The notes under the pieces were generated by a model, which saw nothing but the letters and a program-made list of their open reading frames with translations, made no database searches and had not been told where the DNA came from. A stretch of 64,000 nt of DNA from an uncultured Lachnospiraceae bacterium (GTDB lineage Bacteria > Bacillota > Clostridia > Lachnospirales > Lachnospiraceae). The stretch lies in assembly GCA_910587295.1 (NCBI GenBank), contig CAJULP010000094.1, positions 1 to 64,000 on the forward strand. Reading direction: 5' to 3'. Both the position numbers and the translations under genes were made by a program. Positions within the stretch are counted from its first letter, which is position 1; every line of letters begins with the position of its first letter. Below, in pieces: positions 40,328-49,308 of this stretch.

Positions 40328-40591
40328 GTGGCTAATATTAAATCTGCTAAGAAGAGAATTTTAGTAAACAGGACCAAGGCTGCAAGAAATAAATCAATTA
40401 AGTCCAGCGTTAAGACAGCCTGCAAAAAGGTAACTGCTGCTGTTGAAGCAAACGATAAGGCTGCTGCAAATGCTGCTTTGATCGCTGCTACATCTACTAT
40501 TGGTAAAGCCGCATCAAAGGGCGTTTATCATAAGAATACTGCTTCAAGAAAAGTATCACGTTTAGCGCAAGCCGTAAACAAGATGGCTTAA
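40328..40591 (+). CDS. rpsT: 30S ribosomal protein S20
   Basis: The 87-residue basic protein matches S20 throughout: ANIKSAKKRILVNRTKAARNK, SIKSSVKTACKKV, and the end KGVYHKNTASRKVSRLAQAV. It binds 16S rRNA early in small-subunit assembly. The start is GTG 40328, eight bases after GGAGG; a GTG three codons upstream is in frame but badly placed. It is a single-gene unit with its own promoter and terminator, the normal state for rpsT. Confidence 0.97.
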   Translation: MANIKSAKKRILVNRTKAARNKSIKSSVKTACKKVTAAVEANDKAAANAALIAATSTIGKAASKGVYHKNTASRKVSRLAQAVNKMA

Positions 40592-40631
40592 GTGGTCCTA
40601 ATTTATTGACAATATAACTATTGATACTGAC

Positions 40632-40668
40632 AAACCCGGTTCATCCCCTCTCTTGGACTGGGTTTTTT
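40632..40668 (+). terminator. Terminator of rpsT
   Basis: AAACCCGGTTC and GGACTGGGTTT pair over 11 bp (two wobbles) and are followed by TTTTTT. It overlaps the last codons of the convergent protease gene. Confidence 0.9.
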
Positions 40669-41366
40669 ATTATATCTTCATATAAAGCTGCCACTACCCC
40701 GGCCGGAACTGCCGCAATCTCATTTTGGTCTGTACCGCCGGTAAGCATCCCCACATACTTTCCCTCTACGTCAAAGACCCCGCATCCGGACATCCCTTCC
40801 TTAAAAGCAGAATCCCCGTAGACCATCTCCATGCCAAACTCCTCCAGATATTTAGAGGGGTCTAATACCTGTCCTTTATAAAACACCGGATTCCAGATAT
40901 CCGTGGCAAGATCCCCCATAAAAAACCAATCTCCCCGGCTAAGACCTGTATCCGGGATTTCAACGGCCCTGATTCCTTCCAATTCTCCCGGATCAACTTC
41001 CGCCGCGGAAATTTGAAGGAATCCCACATCCACATGGCTGGAAATCCCGGCCACCCTTCCTTCTCTTACCGCTCCATTAAAAAAAGTCACGTAACTGTCT
41101 TCATCCCAATATTGCAGTACGTGTCTGTTTGTAACAATCGTTATTTTATTTTCATCTATCGCTAATATGCTTCCGCTGCCGTAATGTCCCCTTGCCTGAA
41201 TCCTGACACAGCTTCCAAGCACGTCTTCTTCCTGTACTTCTCTTTCCACGCAGACATCCTTCCCTGCCGTTACATGCTTTTTGTCCAAAGAATAAAATAA
41301 CACCATACACATTCCCAAAGCAGGCAGAAAAGCACAAAGTATTTTCTTTTTCCAGTTATTGGCCAT
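40641..41366 (-). CDS. Membrane-anchored trypsin-like serine protease
   Basis: The 241-residue protein has a membrane segment near the start (ILCAFLPALGMCMVLFYSL) and an extracytoplasmic chymotrypsin-fold domain. The catalytic triad is visible as His in ITIVTNRHVLQYW, Asp in SSHVDVGFLQI, and Ser in EGMSGCGVFDVEG (GMSGC in place of the usual GNSGG). There is no PDZ domain, so it is smaller than HtrA/DegP. Substrate unknown. ATG 41366 has only a weak ribosome site, and the frame stays open upstream into the rnpB gene end. Its stop lies within the rpsT terminator. Confidence 0.75.
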   Translation of the reverse strand: MANNWKKKILCAFLPALGMCMVLFYSLDKKHVTAGKDVCVEREVQEEDVLGSCVRIQARGHYGSGSILAIDENKITIVTNRHVLQYWDEDSYVTFFNGAVREGRVAGISSHVDVGFLQISAAEVDPGELEGIRAVEIPDTGLSRGDWFFMGDLATDIWNPVFYKGQVLDPSKYLEEFGMEMVYGDSAFKEGMSGCGVFDVEGKYVGMLTGGTDQNEIAAVPAGVVAALYEDIIKNPVQERG

Positions 41367-41398
41367 TTTCCGTTTCTTAACCTTTTCATATGATAAAA

Positions 41399-41826
41399 GC
41401 AAGCAGAACGATAAGCCGGGTTATGTCGTGAATGATCATCTATCTAGGACTGCCGTCACCGGCAGCCTCAAGCGGCCCACCTGAAAGCTCGCCGGGCCGG
41501 CTTTATCGCTTTCTGTTTGGCCTTGCTTCGAATGGGGTTTACATGTGCCCTGCCCGTTACCGTGCAGGCGGTAGTCTCTTACACTGCCTTTCCACCCTTA
41601 CCCAAGGCAATCACGCTTTGCGTGATTGCCTTGAAGTCTGCAAAGCAAAGCCTTGCAAATTTCTAAGTTTTCCATGCCATGAAACATGGATACCCGGGCG
41701 GTATATTTCTGTTGCACTGTCCTTGGAGTCACCTCCACCGGATGTTATCCGGCATCCTGCCCTGTGAAGCCCGGACTTTCCTCACCCGGGGCATCTGCCC
41801 CGGCCGCGATCATTTATTCTACTTGC
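41399..41826 (-). ncRNA. rnpB: RNase P RNA (class A)
   Basis: The minus strand carries the conserved RNase P core: GAGGAAAGTCCGGGCTTC near the 5' end, the ACAGGGCAGG segment, and near the 3' end the CATAACCCGGCTTATCG stretch. The ends GCAAGTAGAA (41826) and TTCTGCTTGC (41399) pair as helix P1. At about 428 bases it is on the long side because of an extra GC-balanced hairpin (AAGGCAATCACG...CGTGATTGCCTT) at 41610-41635. It matures tRNA 5' ends. Confidence 0.93.
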
Positions 41827-41899
41827 TTTTATAACGTTTTCATCGGGAAGATATGTTTTACTTTCCACCCGTCATATATGATAAATCCTGATTTAACTA

Positions 41900-43555
41900 T
41901 TAAACATTAAAGTAACTTCCGCCGATAAACTCCCTGCAAATAGAGTTAGACGGCACATTCTTGCTATCGATCCCCTGGAAATATTCCAGGAACTTGAGAA
42001 GCCTTTTCGCTTCGTAATACTCCGGTTCATCTTTCTTAATCCCAAACAAGAGGGGCTCGGCATACTGCTTTAATACCGCCAGCTCATAGATTAAAACAGA
42101 ATTAAACATTTCATCCGCGCTTTCCTGATAGGGGAAGATATACTGTTCTTCTCCCCGCCTTACCGAAGGCCACATCTCGATAGTCCTTCTTGCGCAGGTT
42201 CCCCGGGTCCTGGCATCCCTGACCATACGCCTTAAAAGCCTTCCATCCGTTGTGGGGATCCTGTTATGTTCATCTATGTTGATGCTTGTCAGGGCACTGA
42301 TGTAAATCTTGAATTTATTTTCATCAGGCATAAATCTTGTAGCAGCCGGGTTCAGCCCATGGATTCCTTCAATAACAAGCACATCCTCAGGCCCTAATTT
42401 TTTGTAATTCCCGTGATATTCCCTTTTCCCTAGTTTAAAGTTAAACTGAGGAAGCTCTACCGTCTCCCCCTTTAACAGGAGGTTCATGTCCTCATTAAAC
42501 TTCTTGATGTCGATTGCCTCAAGACACTCGAAATTATAGTTCCCGTGTTCATCCCTGGGGGTGTCTTCCCGGTTCACAAAGTAATCGTCAAGAGCTATCG
42601 GATGCGGAATCAGCCCGTAGGTTCGAAGCTGTATGGAAAGACGGTGGGAAAAAGTCGTCTTTCCGGAAGAGGACGGTCCGGCGATCAGCACAAACTTTAC
42701 ATTCCCCTTATCCACAATATCCTTGGCGATCTCCCCGATCCTTCTCTCCTGCAGCGCCTCCTGCACTAAGATCATGTCGTGGATCTGCCCCTCACAGATA
42801 CTGTCATTTAAATCCCCTACCGAATCGATTCCCATCATTTCCCCCCAGTTTGCGGAGGTCATCAATGTATGGAAGAATTTTTCTTTCGGCTCAAAATAAT
42901 CAATCTTATCCGGTGCCTGGGCACTCGGAATAAGAAGCAGCATCCCGCTTTCATAATGCATCACGTCAAAATACTTCAAGTATCCCGTACTGGGCAGCAT
43001 ATAGCCATAATAATAATCATAATAACCATCTAGGCAATACACATTGACAAAAGAGCTTCTTCTGTACCGGAACAATTTTTCTTTGTCCGCCATATTATTG
43101 TTATGGAAGATCTCCATAGCATCATCAATGGGATAGGATTTCTTGGTAATCGGCAGATCCAGCTCTACCAGCTCGTTCATCCGCCTGCCAATCTGCTTGA
43201 CATGCCGGTCGGTGAGCTTCTCGTCCATTTTGACCAGGCAGTAATACCCCTGCCCAATGGCAAATTCCACTTTGACCTTTTTGACCTTATCCCTGCCAAG
43301 CACATCATATACCGCTTTTACCATGGTCATGATGGCTGTTCTGACATAAGTCTTATGTCCAATATCATTTCGTATCGTTAAAAAAGATAATTCACAGTTC
43401 TTATTCGCCGGTTTGATCAGCTCCCTGATCTTACCGTTTTCAATAACAAGCGCTACCATATCCTTATATGAAGGCTGATACTCTTTGGCAATTTCCTCGT
43501 ATCGTGTTCCCCTTGGATACTGCTTTCTTTCCCCATTAATTGTGATCGTAACCAT
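41900..43555 (-). CDS. TGS-domain uridine kinase-like nucleoside kinase
   Basis: The 551-residue protein starts with a TGS-like domain (TITINGERKQYPRGTRYEEI), has a threonyl-tRNA synthetase-like middle part (residues 60-240), and ends with a phosphoribulokinase/uridine kinase domain: P-loop LIAGPSSSGKTTFSHRL near 293, HPIALDDYFVNREDTP, and VLVIEGIHGLN. This fused form is common in Clostridia and is often labelled nucleoside kinase or udk-like; its in vivo substrate is not known. ATG 43555 is preferred over GTG 43561. It lies downstream of trmK, on the same strand with a 25-base gap. Confidence 0.88.
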   Translation of the reverse strand: MVTITINGERKQYPRGTRYEEIAKEYQPSYKDMVALVIENGKIRELIKPANKNCELSFLTIRNDIGHKTYVRTAIMTMVKAVYDVLGRDKVKKVKVEFAIGQGYYCLVKMDEKLTDRHVKQIGRRMNELVELDLPITKKSYPIDDAMEIFHNNNMADKEKLFRYRRSSFVNVYCLDGYYDYYYGYMLPSTGYLKYFDVMHYESGMLLLIPSAQAPDKIDYFEPKEKFFHTLMTSANWGEMMGIDSVGDLNDSICEGQIHDMILVQEALQERRIGEIAKDIVDKGNVKFVLIAGPSSSGKTTFSHRLSIQLRTYGLIPHPIALDDYFVNREDTPRDEHGNYNFECLEAIDIKKFNEDMNLLLKGETVELPQFNFKLGKREYHGNYKKLGPEDVLVIEGIHGLNPAATRFMPDENKFKIYISALTSINIDEHNRIPTTDGRLLRRMVRDARTRGTCARRTIEMWPSVRRGEEQYIFPYQESADEMFNSVLIYELAVLKQYAEPLLFGIKKDEPEYYEAKRLLKFLEYFQGIDSKNVPSNSICREFIGGSYFNV

Positions 43556-43580
43556 ACCCACCCATACCTTTCCGCAGCAT

Positions 43581-44300
43581 CTACACTGGCATACCCATTT
43601 TTTCTGCCGCCATTTTTACATAATTTATTTCTCTTTGCAGTTCCATGCGCCTTTTTACAGCCCGCTCCCCCTCACCGGCCAAAGACAGTTCTTCCTGCAG
43701 CGTACACAGTTTGTTCCACTGATCCGCCAGATATTCTTTCAATATCGGATGTTTTTTTTGGAGCAGTACCGGGCCGAACCTCGCTTCCTCCTCAGAAAGC
43801 CGTTCTTTTCCATTTCCCTTTAACGCCTTGATCACCGGATAAAACTTCCCCTCTTCCCATATCATATTTTCCAAGGCGATGAAATATCCCGCATCCTCTA
43901 TAAAAAAACGAAACTCAGCGATCTCCGATTGGGGCTGCAGGATCAACTCCTGAAAGGATGCCGTTTTTTCCGGCTCCCTTGAAAGGATCCGCTGCATCAG
44001 CCTTCCCCCCATCCCCGCAAGGATCAATGTATCCGCCTCCCCGGCACAAAAATTCGTAAGCCCGTCAGAAAGCCGTAACGTTATGTAGGTCAAAAGCCCC
44101 GCTTCTTCCACATGCCTTCTGGCACGCTCAAGCGGACCGGCATTCACATCCATTGCGATCACATGCGCAGCCCTTCCCTGCTGTACCAGATAAATCGGCA
44201 CATACCCGTGGTCACAGCCTACATCCGCCACCCGGTTTCCGGATGTGGCCATATCCGCCACTGCCTGCATCCTTGCAGACAATGAAATCTTTCCCGCCAT
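43581..44300 (-). CDS. trmK: tRNA (adenine22-N1)-methyltransferase
   Basis: The 239-residue protein has the TrmK pattern: LSARMQAVADMA, SAM motif VADVGCDHGYVPIYLV near residue 24, AMDVNAGPLERAR, LILAGMGGRLMQRIL, and LQPQSEIAEFR. It methylates N1 of A22 in the D-arm of tRNA. Its ATG overlaps the TAA of rpoD, the usual rpoD-trmK order of Firmicutes. The C-terminal helical part may bind tRNA. Confidence 0.93.
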   Translation of the reverse strand: MAGKISLSARMQAVADMATSGNRVADVGCDHGYVPIYLVQQGRAAHVIAMDVNAGPLERARRHVEEAGLLTYITLRLSDGLTNFCAGEADTLILAGMGGRLMQRILSREPEKTASFQELILQPQSEIAEFRFFIEDAGYFIALENMIWEEGKFYPVIKALKGNGKERLSEEEARFGPVLLQKKHPILKEYLADQWNKLCTLQEELSLAGEGERAVKRRMELQREINYVKMAAEKMGMPV

Positions 44301-45412
44301 TAATCCAGATAATCCTTTAACTTTCTGCTCCTGCTTGGATGGCGGAGCTTTCTTAACGCCTTCGCTTCAATCTGTCTGATACGTTCCCTTGTAACGTTAA
44401 ATTCCTTCCCCACCTCCTCAAGGGTCCTTGCCCTTCCGTCATCTAACCCGAAACGAAGGCGGAGTACCTTCTGTTCCCTGTCCGTCAGCGTGCCTAACAC
44501 CTCCACAAGCTGTTCTTTTAACAGCGTGAATGCTGCCGCATCCGCCGGGATCGGCACATTATCATCCTGAATGAAATCCCCTAGGTGGGAATCCTCCTCC
44601 TCGCCGATAGGCGTCTCTAAGGACACCGGTTCCTGGGAAATCTTTAAAATCTCGCGCACACGCTCTACCGGAAGATTCATTTCCGCCGCAATTTCCTCCG
44701 GGGTAGGTTCACGGCCTAATTCCTGAAGGAGCTGCCTGCTGACGCGGATCAATTTATTGATCGTCTCCACCATATGGACCGGGATACGGATCGTCCTTGC
44801 CTGATCCGCAATTGCCCTGGTGATCGCCTGTCGGATCCACCATGTTGCATAGGTAGAAAACTTAAAACCCTTCCTGCAGTCGAATTTTTCCACAGCCTTA
44901 ATAAGACCCAGGTTTCCTTCCTGAATCAGATCAAGGAAAAGCATCCCTCTGCCCACATACCGTTTGGCAATACTGACCACCAAACGCAAATTGGCTTCCG
45001 CCAAACGCTTCTTAGCGTCCTGGTCGCCATTTTCCATCCGCTGGGCCAGCTCGATCTCTTCCTCAGCCGTAAGAAGGGGTACTTTCCCGATCTCTTTTAA
45101 ATACATCCTTACCGGATCCTCAATGCTGATGCCGTCCGGTATGGAAAGATCAAGGTTTTCCACATCTACCTCATCTTCCTCCGTAAGGATGATCTCTTCT
45201 TCGTCCACATCATCTTCCTCGGTAATGCGCAGAATATCCACGCTGTTTTGTTCCAGAGTCTCGATGATCTTATCAAATTGTTCCTCTCCTAATGCCATAT
45301 CCGCAAAATAGTCGGTAATCTCCTGATATTCCAAGACATTTTTTTTCTTTTTGGCAATTGCAAGGAGCGCGGAAAGCTTCTCATCAAATTTTGCCTGTGT
45401 GTTTTCATCCAT
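44300..45412 (-). CDS. rpoD: Primary sigma factor sigma-A
   Basis: The 370-residue protein is a full sigma-70: region 1.1-like acidic N-terminus, region 1.2 DPVRMYLKEIGKVPLLT, region 2 AEANLRLVVSIAKRYVGRGM and FLDLIQEGNLGLIKAVEKFD, the -10 reader KFSTYATWWIRQAITRAI, region 3 IRIPVHMVETINKLIR, and region 4 VTRERIRQIEAKALRKLRHP. It directs housekeeping transcription, consistent with the TTGACA/TATAAT promoters found in this window. It lies between dnaG and trmK. Confidence 0.97.
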   Translation of the reverse strand: MDENTQAKFDEKLSALLAIAKKKKNVLEYQEITDYFADMALGEEQFDKIIETLEQNSVDILRITEEDDVDEEEIILTEEDEVDVENLDLSIPDGISIEDPVRMYLKEIGKVPLLTAEEEIELAQRMENGDQDAKKRLAEANLRLVVSIAKRYVGRGMLFLDLIQEGNLGLIKAVEKFDCRKGFKFSTYATWWIRQAITRAIADQARTIRIPVHMVETINKLIRVSRQLLQELGREPTPEEIAAEMNLPVERVREILKISQEPVSLETPIGEEEDSHLGDFIQDDNVPIPADAAAFTLLKEQLVEVLGTLTDREQKVLRLRFGLDDGRARTLEEVGKEFNVTRERIRQIEAKALRKLRHPSRSRKLKDYLD

Positions 45413-45466
45413 TCCAGATTTCCATCCTTCCTATTTTTAGTCATGTACGCATTACCATTATTAGCC

Positions 45467-47239
45467 TTAATCCAATGAAATATGCGTTTTGCTAAGTTCT
45501 TCCAGTGCTTTTTTCCCTTCAATCACCTTAGAGAGCGCCGAAACGTCCGAACCAAGCTGCCCGGAGAAGTAATCTAGGCTGTTGCGTTTCACCGCAAGAA
45601 CAATATCATGAAATGCCTTTTCCCTCTCCGCCCCGGTATTCAGTTCCATTATTTTCGTGTTAAATACACTGGCCGCCTCTCTTTGCTGTTCCTCATCGGT
45701 AAACAAACTGATGATCGCAGCCGGATTGACCTTTCCTGCATCTAAGTCCTCCAACAGCTTTTCCGCTATTGTCTGATACAGTTCTCCTGTAAAATCTTTT
45801 GCAGAAATATATTTTTTTATCTTTGGCCAAAGCCCCGGTTCCTCCACCAGCCAGGTAAGGAGCAGCTTTTGGGGCTTTTGCTTATTTTCTTTTGGGTCAT
45901 TTTTCTTTTGGATCCCTGATTTGGGCCTTACTGCCGGTGCGGCAAACCCTGTCTGGGCCGCATAATTATAAACCAGCCTGCGCAGATTGTCAAAACCAAT
46001 GCGGTACTTGTCCGCCACGGCTTCTATATAATTTTCCCTTTCCACTTCCTCCGAAAAACCGCAGAGCTTTTTGGCAATCTCCCTGTAAAACCTGGTCTTC
46101 GCCTCCGGATCGTTTAAGTCATAATCCCTTTGCAGCATACGGAGCTCGAAGAAAAAGCTGTTTTCCGCCTTAGAAAGGCGCTCCAGGAAAGCTTCTTTTC
46201 CCAGATTTTTCATAAACTCATCCGGGTCCTTGTAAGGCTCCAGATTCAGCACTTTTCCGGATAATCCAACTTCTTTTAATATTCCGATGGCTCGTAAGGC
46301 CGCCGCTACCCCTGCCCCGTCGCTGTCGTAGGCAAGGATCACTTCCTTTGCGTAACGCCGTAGAAGGTTCGCCTGGCCCGGCGTAAAAGAAGTTCCAAGG
46401 GATGCTGCCGCCTGAGAAAAACCAGCCTGGTGCATGGCGATCACATCCATATATCCTTCGCATAAAATAATGTTATTGGTGTGGGCCGTACGGGCATAAT
46501 TAAGCCCATACAAGTTCCGGCTCTTATCGAAAATAAGCGTTTCCGGAGAATTTAAGTATTTCGGCTTAGCATCCCCCATGACCCTTCCGCCGAAACCGAC
46601 CACCCGGTGGTTGATGTCCTGTATGGGGAACATCACCCTGTTCCAGAATTTATCATGCATCCCATGCTTTTCATCAAAACTCCCAAGGCCTGCCTCCGTG
46701 ATCAAACGGTCGTCATATCCTTTGTTTTTCAGGTACAAAACCAGATCATTGCTGGTCACATTGGCAAACCCCAAACCAAATTTCTTCACCGTTTCCTCGG
46801 AAAGCTGCCGTTTTTTCAAATACTGATACCCGGCTTGTCCGTTTTTTCCCCGGAGCTGATAATAAAAATATTTTGCCGCTTCCTTATTGACTTCAAGAAG
46901 CCTTGCCCTTTGGGATTCCCTTTTTTTAACCTCTTCCGTATACTCCACTTCGGGAAGATCCACTCCTGCCCGCTGGGCGAGAAGCTTTACCGCCTCCTGA
47001 AACGAGTAGTTTTCATATTGCATTACAAACGTGAATACATTCCCCCCTGCACCGCACCCGAAGCAGTAAAACATCTGCTTGGAGGGCGATACGGAAAAGG
47101 ACGGCGATTTTTCATTATGAAAAGGGCATAGCCCGAAATAATTGCTTCCTTTCTTCTGGATTTTCACATACCCGGAAATGACATCCACGATGTCACTGCG
47201 CATCCGTACTTCCTCTATCAATTCATCAGGATAATACAT
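45467..47239 (-). CDS. dnaG: DNA primase
   Basis: The 590-residue protein has the DnaG zinc finger (YFGLCPFHNEKSPSFSVSPS...YCFGCGAGG), the TOPRIM core (IILCEGYMDVIAMHQAG, ILAYDSDGAG with the DxD metal site) and a C-terminal helicase-binding region. It lays down RNA primers at the fork. ATG 47239 is chosen from the GGAG five bases upstream and the conserved start YYPDELIEEVRMRSDIVDVI; the longer frame would overlap dgt. It forms a dgt-dnaG-rpoD cluster. Confidence 0.96.
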   Translation of the reverse strand: MYYPDELIEEVRMRSDIVDVISGYVKIQKKGSNYFGLCPFHNEKSPSFSVSPSKQMFYCFGCGAGGNVFTFVMQYENYSFQEAVKLLAQRAGVDLPEVEYTEEVKKRESQRARLLEVNKEAAKYFYYQLRGKNGQAGYQYLKKRQLSEETVKKFGLGFANVTSNDLVLYLKNKGYDDRLITEAGLGSFDEKHGMHDKFWNRVMFPIQDINHRVVGFGGRVMGDAKPKYLNSPETLIFDKSRNLYGLNYARTAHTNNIILCEGYMDVIAMHQAGFSQAAASLGTSFTPGQANLLRRYAKEVILAYDSDGAGVAAALRAIGILKEVGLSGKVLNLEPYKDPDEFMKNLGKEAFLERLSKAENSFFFELRMLQRDYDLNDPEAKTRFYREIAKKLCGFSEEVERENYIEAVADKYRIGFDNLRRLVYNYAAQTGFAAPAVRPKSGIQKKNDPKENKQKPQKLLLTWLVEEPGLWPKIKKYISAKDFTGELYQTIAEKLLEDLDAGKVNPAAIISLFTDEEQQREAASVFNTKIMELNTGAEREKAFHDIVLAVKRNSLDYFSGQLGSDVSALSKVIEGKKALEELSKTHISLD

Positions 47240-47264
47240 TCTGTCTCCATTCCTTACCGCATCC

Positions 47265-48269
47265 TCAGCCGTGCCATGACTTGGGGATATAAATCTCCTC
47301 ATACTTGGCAATGGCAAAACGGTCCGTCATAGCCCCTATGTAATCACAGACGATCTTTTCCTCCGGCTCTCCTTTTTCTGTCAGAGCAGTCAGATCTGCC
47401 GGAAGAAGCTCTAAATGGTGGCGGTAATAGCTGTACAGCGTCTGGATCAGCATCTCTGCCTTCCCTTCCTCACTTTTTGCTTCCTTATTTTGATATACAT
47501 TCGTAAACATAAACCGGCGCAGGGCCTGCATGGCCTTTGCCACCGGCTCTGACATCAAAATATCATCCTTGCCGTAGCTGGTACTCACAATGTCATGGAT
47601 AAAATGGTCAAGCCGCTCCCCCGTGGTATAGCCGATCACATCCGCAATTTCCCGGGGAATATCGCTTTCCTTTAATATGCCCGCCCGGACCGCATCGTCC
47701 ATATCATGATGGATATAGGCGATCTTATCCGAAAACCGGACGATCTTCCCCTCTAACGTGGACGGCCTGCCTTTGGTCTGATGATGACGGATCCCGTCCT
47801 TAACCTCATAAGTAAGATTAAGCCCCTGGCCGTTTTTTTCTAACAGCTCCACCGTGCGAACGCTCTGTTCACTGTGGCAGAACCCGTAGGGGCAGACCGC
47901 ATTTAACGCCCGCTCCCCTGCATGACCGAACGGTGTATGACCAAGGTCATGGCCAAGCGCAATGGCCTCCACAAGGTCTTCATTCATCCGAAGCGCCTTG
48001 GCGATGGTCCTGGCATTTTGGGAAACCTCAAGGGTATGAGTCAGCCTGGTCCTGTAATGATCCCCCTCCGGCGTTAAAAAGACCTGTGTCTTATCCTTCA
48101 GCCTGCGGAAAGACTTAGAGTGAAGGATCCTGTCCCTGTCTCTTTGGTACACGGGCCGGATATCGCATTGCTCTTCCTCCCGCCGCCTTCCCTTAGATAC
48201 CGCACTGTGGGCCGCATAAGGGCTTAAATTCTCAAGCTCCAGATTTTCCAGATTTTCTCGTATGTTCAT
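47265..48269 (-). CDS. dgt: Deoxyguanosinetriphosphate triphosphohydrolase-like protein
   Basis: The 334-residue HD-domain protein has LKDKTQVFLTPEGDHYRTRLTHTLEVSQ, the HD motif ALGHDLGHTPFGHAGE, and the later DKIAYIHHDMDDAV that completes the metal site. It hydrolyses dNTPs to nucleosides and triphosphate. The length matches the shorter dGTPase subgroup common in Firmicutes next to dnaG. It heads the dnaG-rpoD unit, 25 bases upstream of dnaG. Confidence 0.92.
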   Translation of the reverse strand: MNIRENLENLELENLSPYAAHSAVSKGRRREEEQCDIRPVYQRDRDRILHSKSFRRLKDKTQVFLTPEGDHYRTRLTHTLEVSQNARTIAKALRMNEDLVEAIALGHDLGHTPFGHAGERALNAVCPYGFCHSEQSVRTVELLEKNGQGLNLTYEVKDGIRHHQTKGRPSTLEGKIVRFSDKIAYIHHDMDDAVRAGILKESDIPREIADVIGYTTGERLDHFIHDIVSTSYGKDDILMSEPVAKAMQALRRFMFTNVYQNKEAKSEEGKAEMLIQTLYSYYRHHLELLPADLTALTEKGEPEEKIVCDYIGAMTDRFAIAKYEEIYIPKSWHG

Positions 48270-48341
48270 TCACTGCTCCCGCTTTAATAAACTACTTCCT
48301 AATATCAATATTCGGCGTGAACTTCCAAAATCCTTCTAATT

Positions 48342-49271
48342 TTATCTACAGATATCAAAAATAAATTCCGCATTCTTTTCCATAGCCTCATAAGCCGTCT
48401 TTAAAGGAGACATCTGAAACACATGCCACATCCCCTTAAAAACATCCAGCTTCACTGACACATTGGCATGGATCAGCTTTTTATGGAGCAATTCCGAATC
48501 GGAAAGCAGGATCTCATTATCCCCCGCCTGGATATAAGTTGGCGGAAATCCTGTAAAATCCCCAAACAGCGGTGAAACCAGGGGATTATTTAATTCCACG
48601 TCCTTTGCGTAATTTTCAATCATCCGATTCAGATACTCTTCATTTAATACCGGGTCTAATTCCGTTTTTTCCGTATAGCTTTTGCCGGATGCCGTCAGAT
48701 CCGTCCAGGGAGACATCAATACCAGCCCCCTTGGCAGGAGCCGTTCCTGTGCCTTTAGCTTAAGAACCAGAGACAATGCCAGGTTTCCCCCTGCCGAATC
48801 TCCCGCAATGATCACATCCCTTGCCCCGTATCCTAACAGCATCAGATAATCCCATGCCTTCATGGCATCCTTAAGGGCCGCCGGGTAAGGATTTTCCGGA
48901 GCCAGCCGGTAGTCAAAGGACAATACATCCATAGAAGTGCTTGCCGCCAGCTTTGTAGTCAGCGTTCTGGCATAAATATGGCTTCCCGTGGAATAGCCGC
49001 CCCCATGACAGTACAAGATCACATATTTTTTCATGTGAGCGCGGTTTACGGATACCCACTCCCCTGGCATATCCTGTATCATCACATCTCTCATCAAAAT
49101 ATCCCGGGAATTGCCCAAAAGCGCGCCTACATGATCCTGGGACTGGCGGTGCTTTTCAATATCCGGGTTTTCGATCATGCCATGGACTTTCCTGATCAGC
49201 GTCATCATGCTTTGGTTGACAGATTCCGGTGTTGCTTTCTTACTTAAAAGTTTTTTTGACGTAACTGCCAT
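48342..49271 (-). CDS. Alpha/beta hydrolase, hormone-sensitive-lipase family
   Basis: The 309-residue protein has the HSL-type oxyanion-hole motif YCHGGGYSTGSH, the nucleophile elbow IAGDSAGGNLA with the catalytic Ser, and the late GMWHVFQM with the catalytic His. It should be a cytoplasmic esterase for short acyl esters. ATG 49271 follows GGGAGA by four bases; the frame is open further upstream into the divergent promoter region. It is divergent from an acyltransferase-like gene and a DUF6320 gene, and the three look like a functional group. Confidence 0.85.
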   Translation of the reverse strand: MAVTSKKLLSKKATPESVNQSMMTLIRKVHGMIENPDIEKHRQSQDHVGALLGNSRDILMRDVMIQDMPGEWVSVNRAHMKKYVILYCHGGGYSTGSHIYARTLTTKLAASTSMDVLSFDYRLAPENPYPAALKDAMKAWDYLMLLGYGARDVIIAGDSAGGNLALSLVLKLKAQERLLPRGLVLMSPWTDLTASGKSYTEKTELDPVLNEEYLNRMIENYAKDVELNNPLVSPLFGDFTGFPPTYIQAGDNEILLSDSELLHKKLIHANVSVKLDVFKGMWHVFQMSPLKTAYEAMEKNAEFIFDICR

Positions 49272-49296
49272 AATCTCTCCCTTTTCCTGTAAATTG

Positions 49297-49305
49297 TGAT
49301 ATAAT
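49297..49305 (+). promoter_or_regulatory. Extended -10 promoter of the acyltransferase-like gene
   Basis: TGATATAAT (49297-49305) is an extended -10 box without a recognisable -35. A start about 7 bases downstream would fall at the ATG codons 49309/49315, implying a leaderless or nearly leaderless message, since no ribosome site is seen there. Confidence 0.5.
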
Positions 49306-49308
49306 AAA

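Noticed and set aside
41580..41660. Apparent repeat cluster that might be mobile DNA in rnpB
   Set aside because: The hairpin-forming extra sequence lies at a variable helix of RNase P RNA; no transposase or target duplication is present.
41432..41767. Plus-strand open frame over 41.4-41.8 kb
   Set aside because: The DNA is RNase P RNA on the other strand, with conserved core and matching ends.
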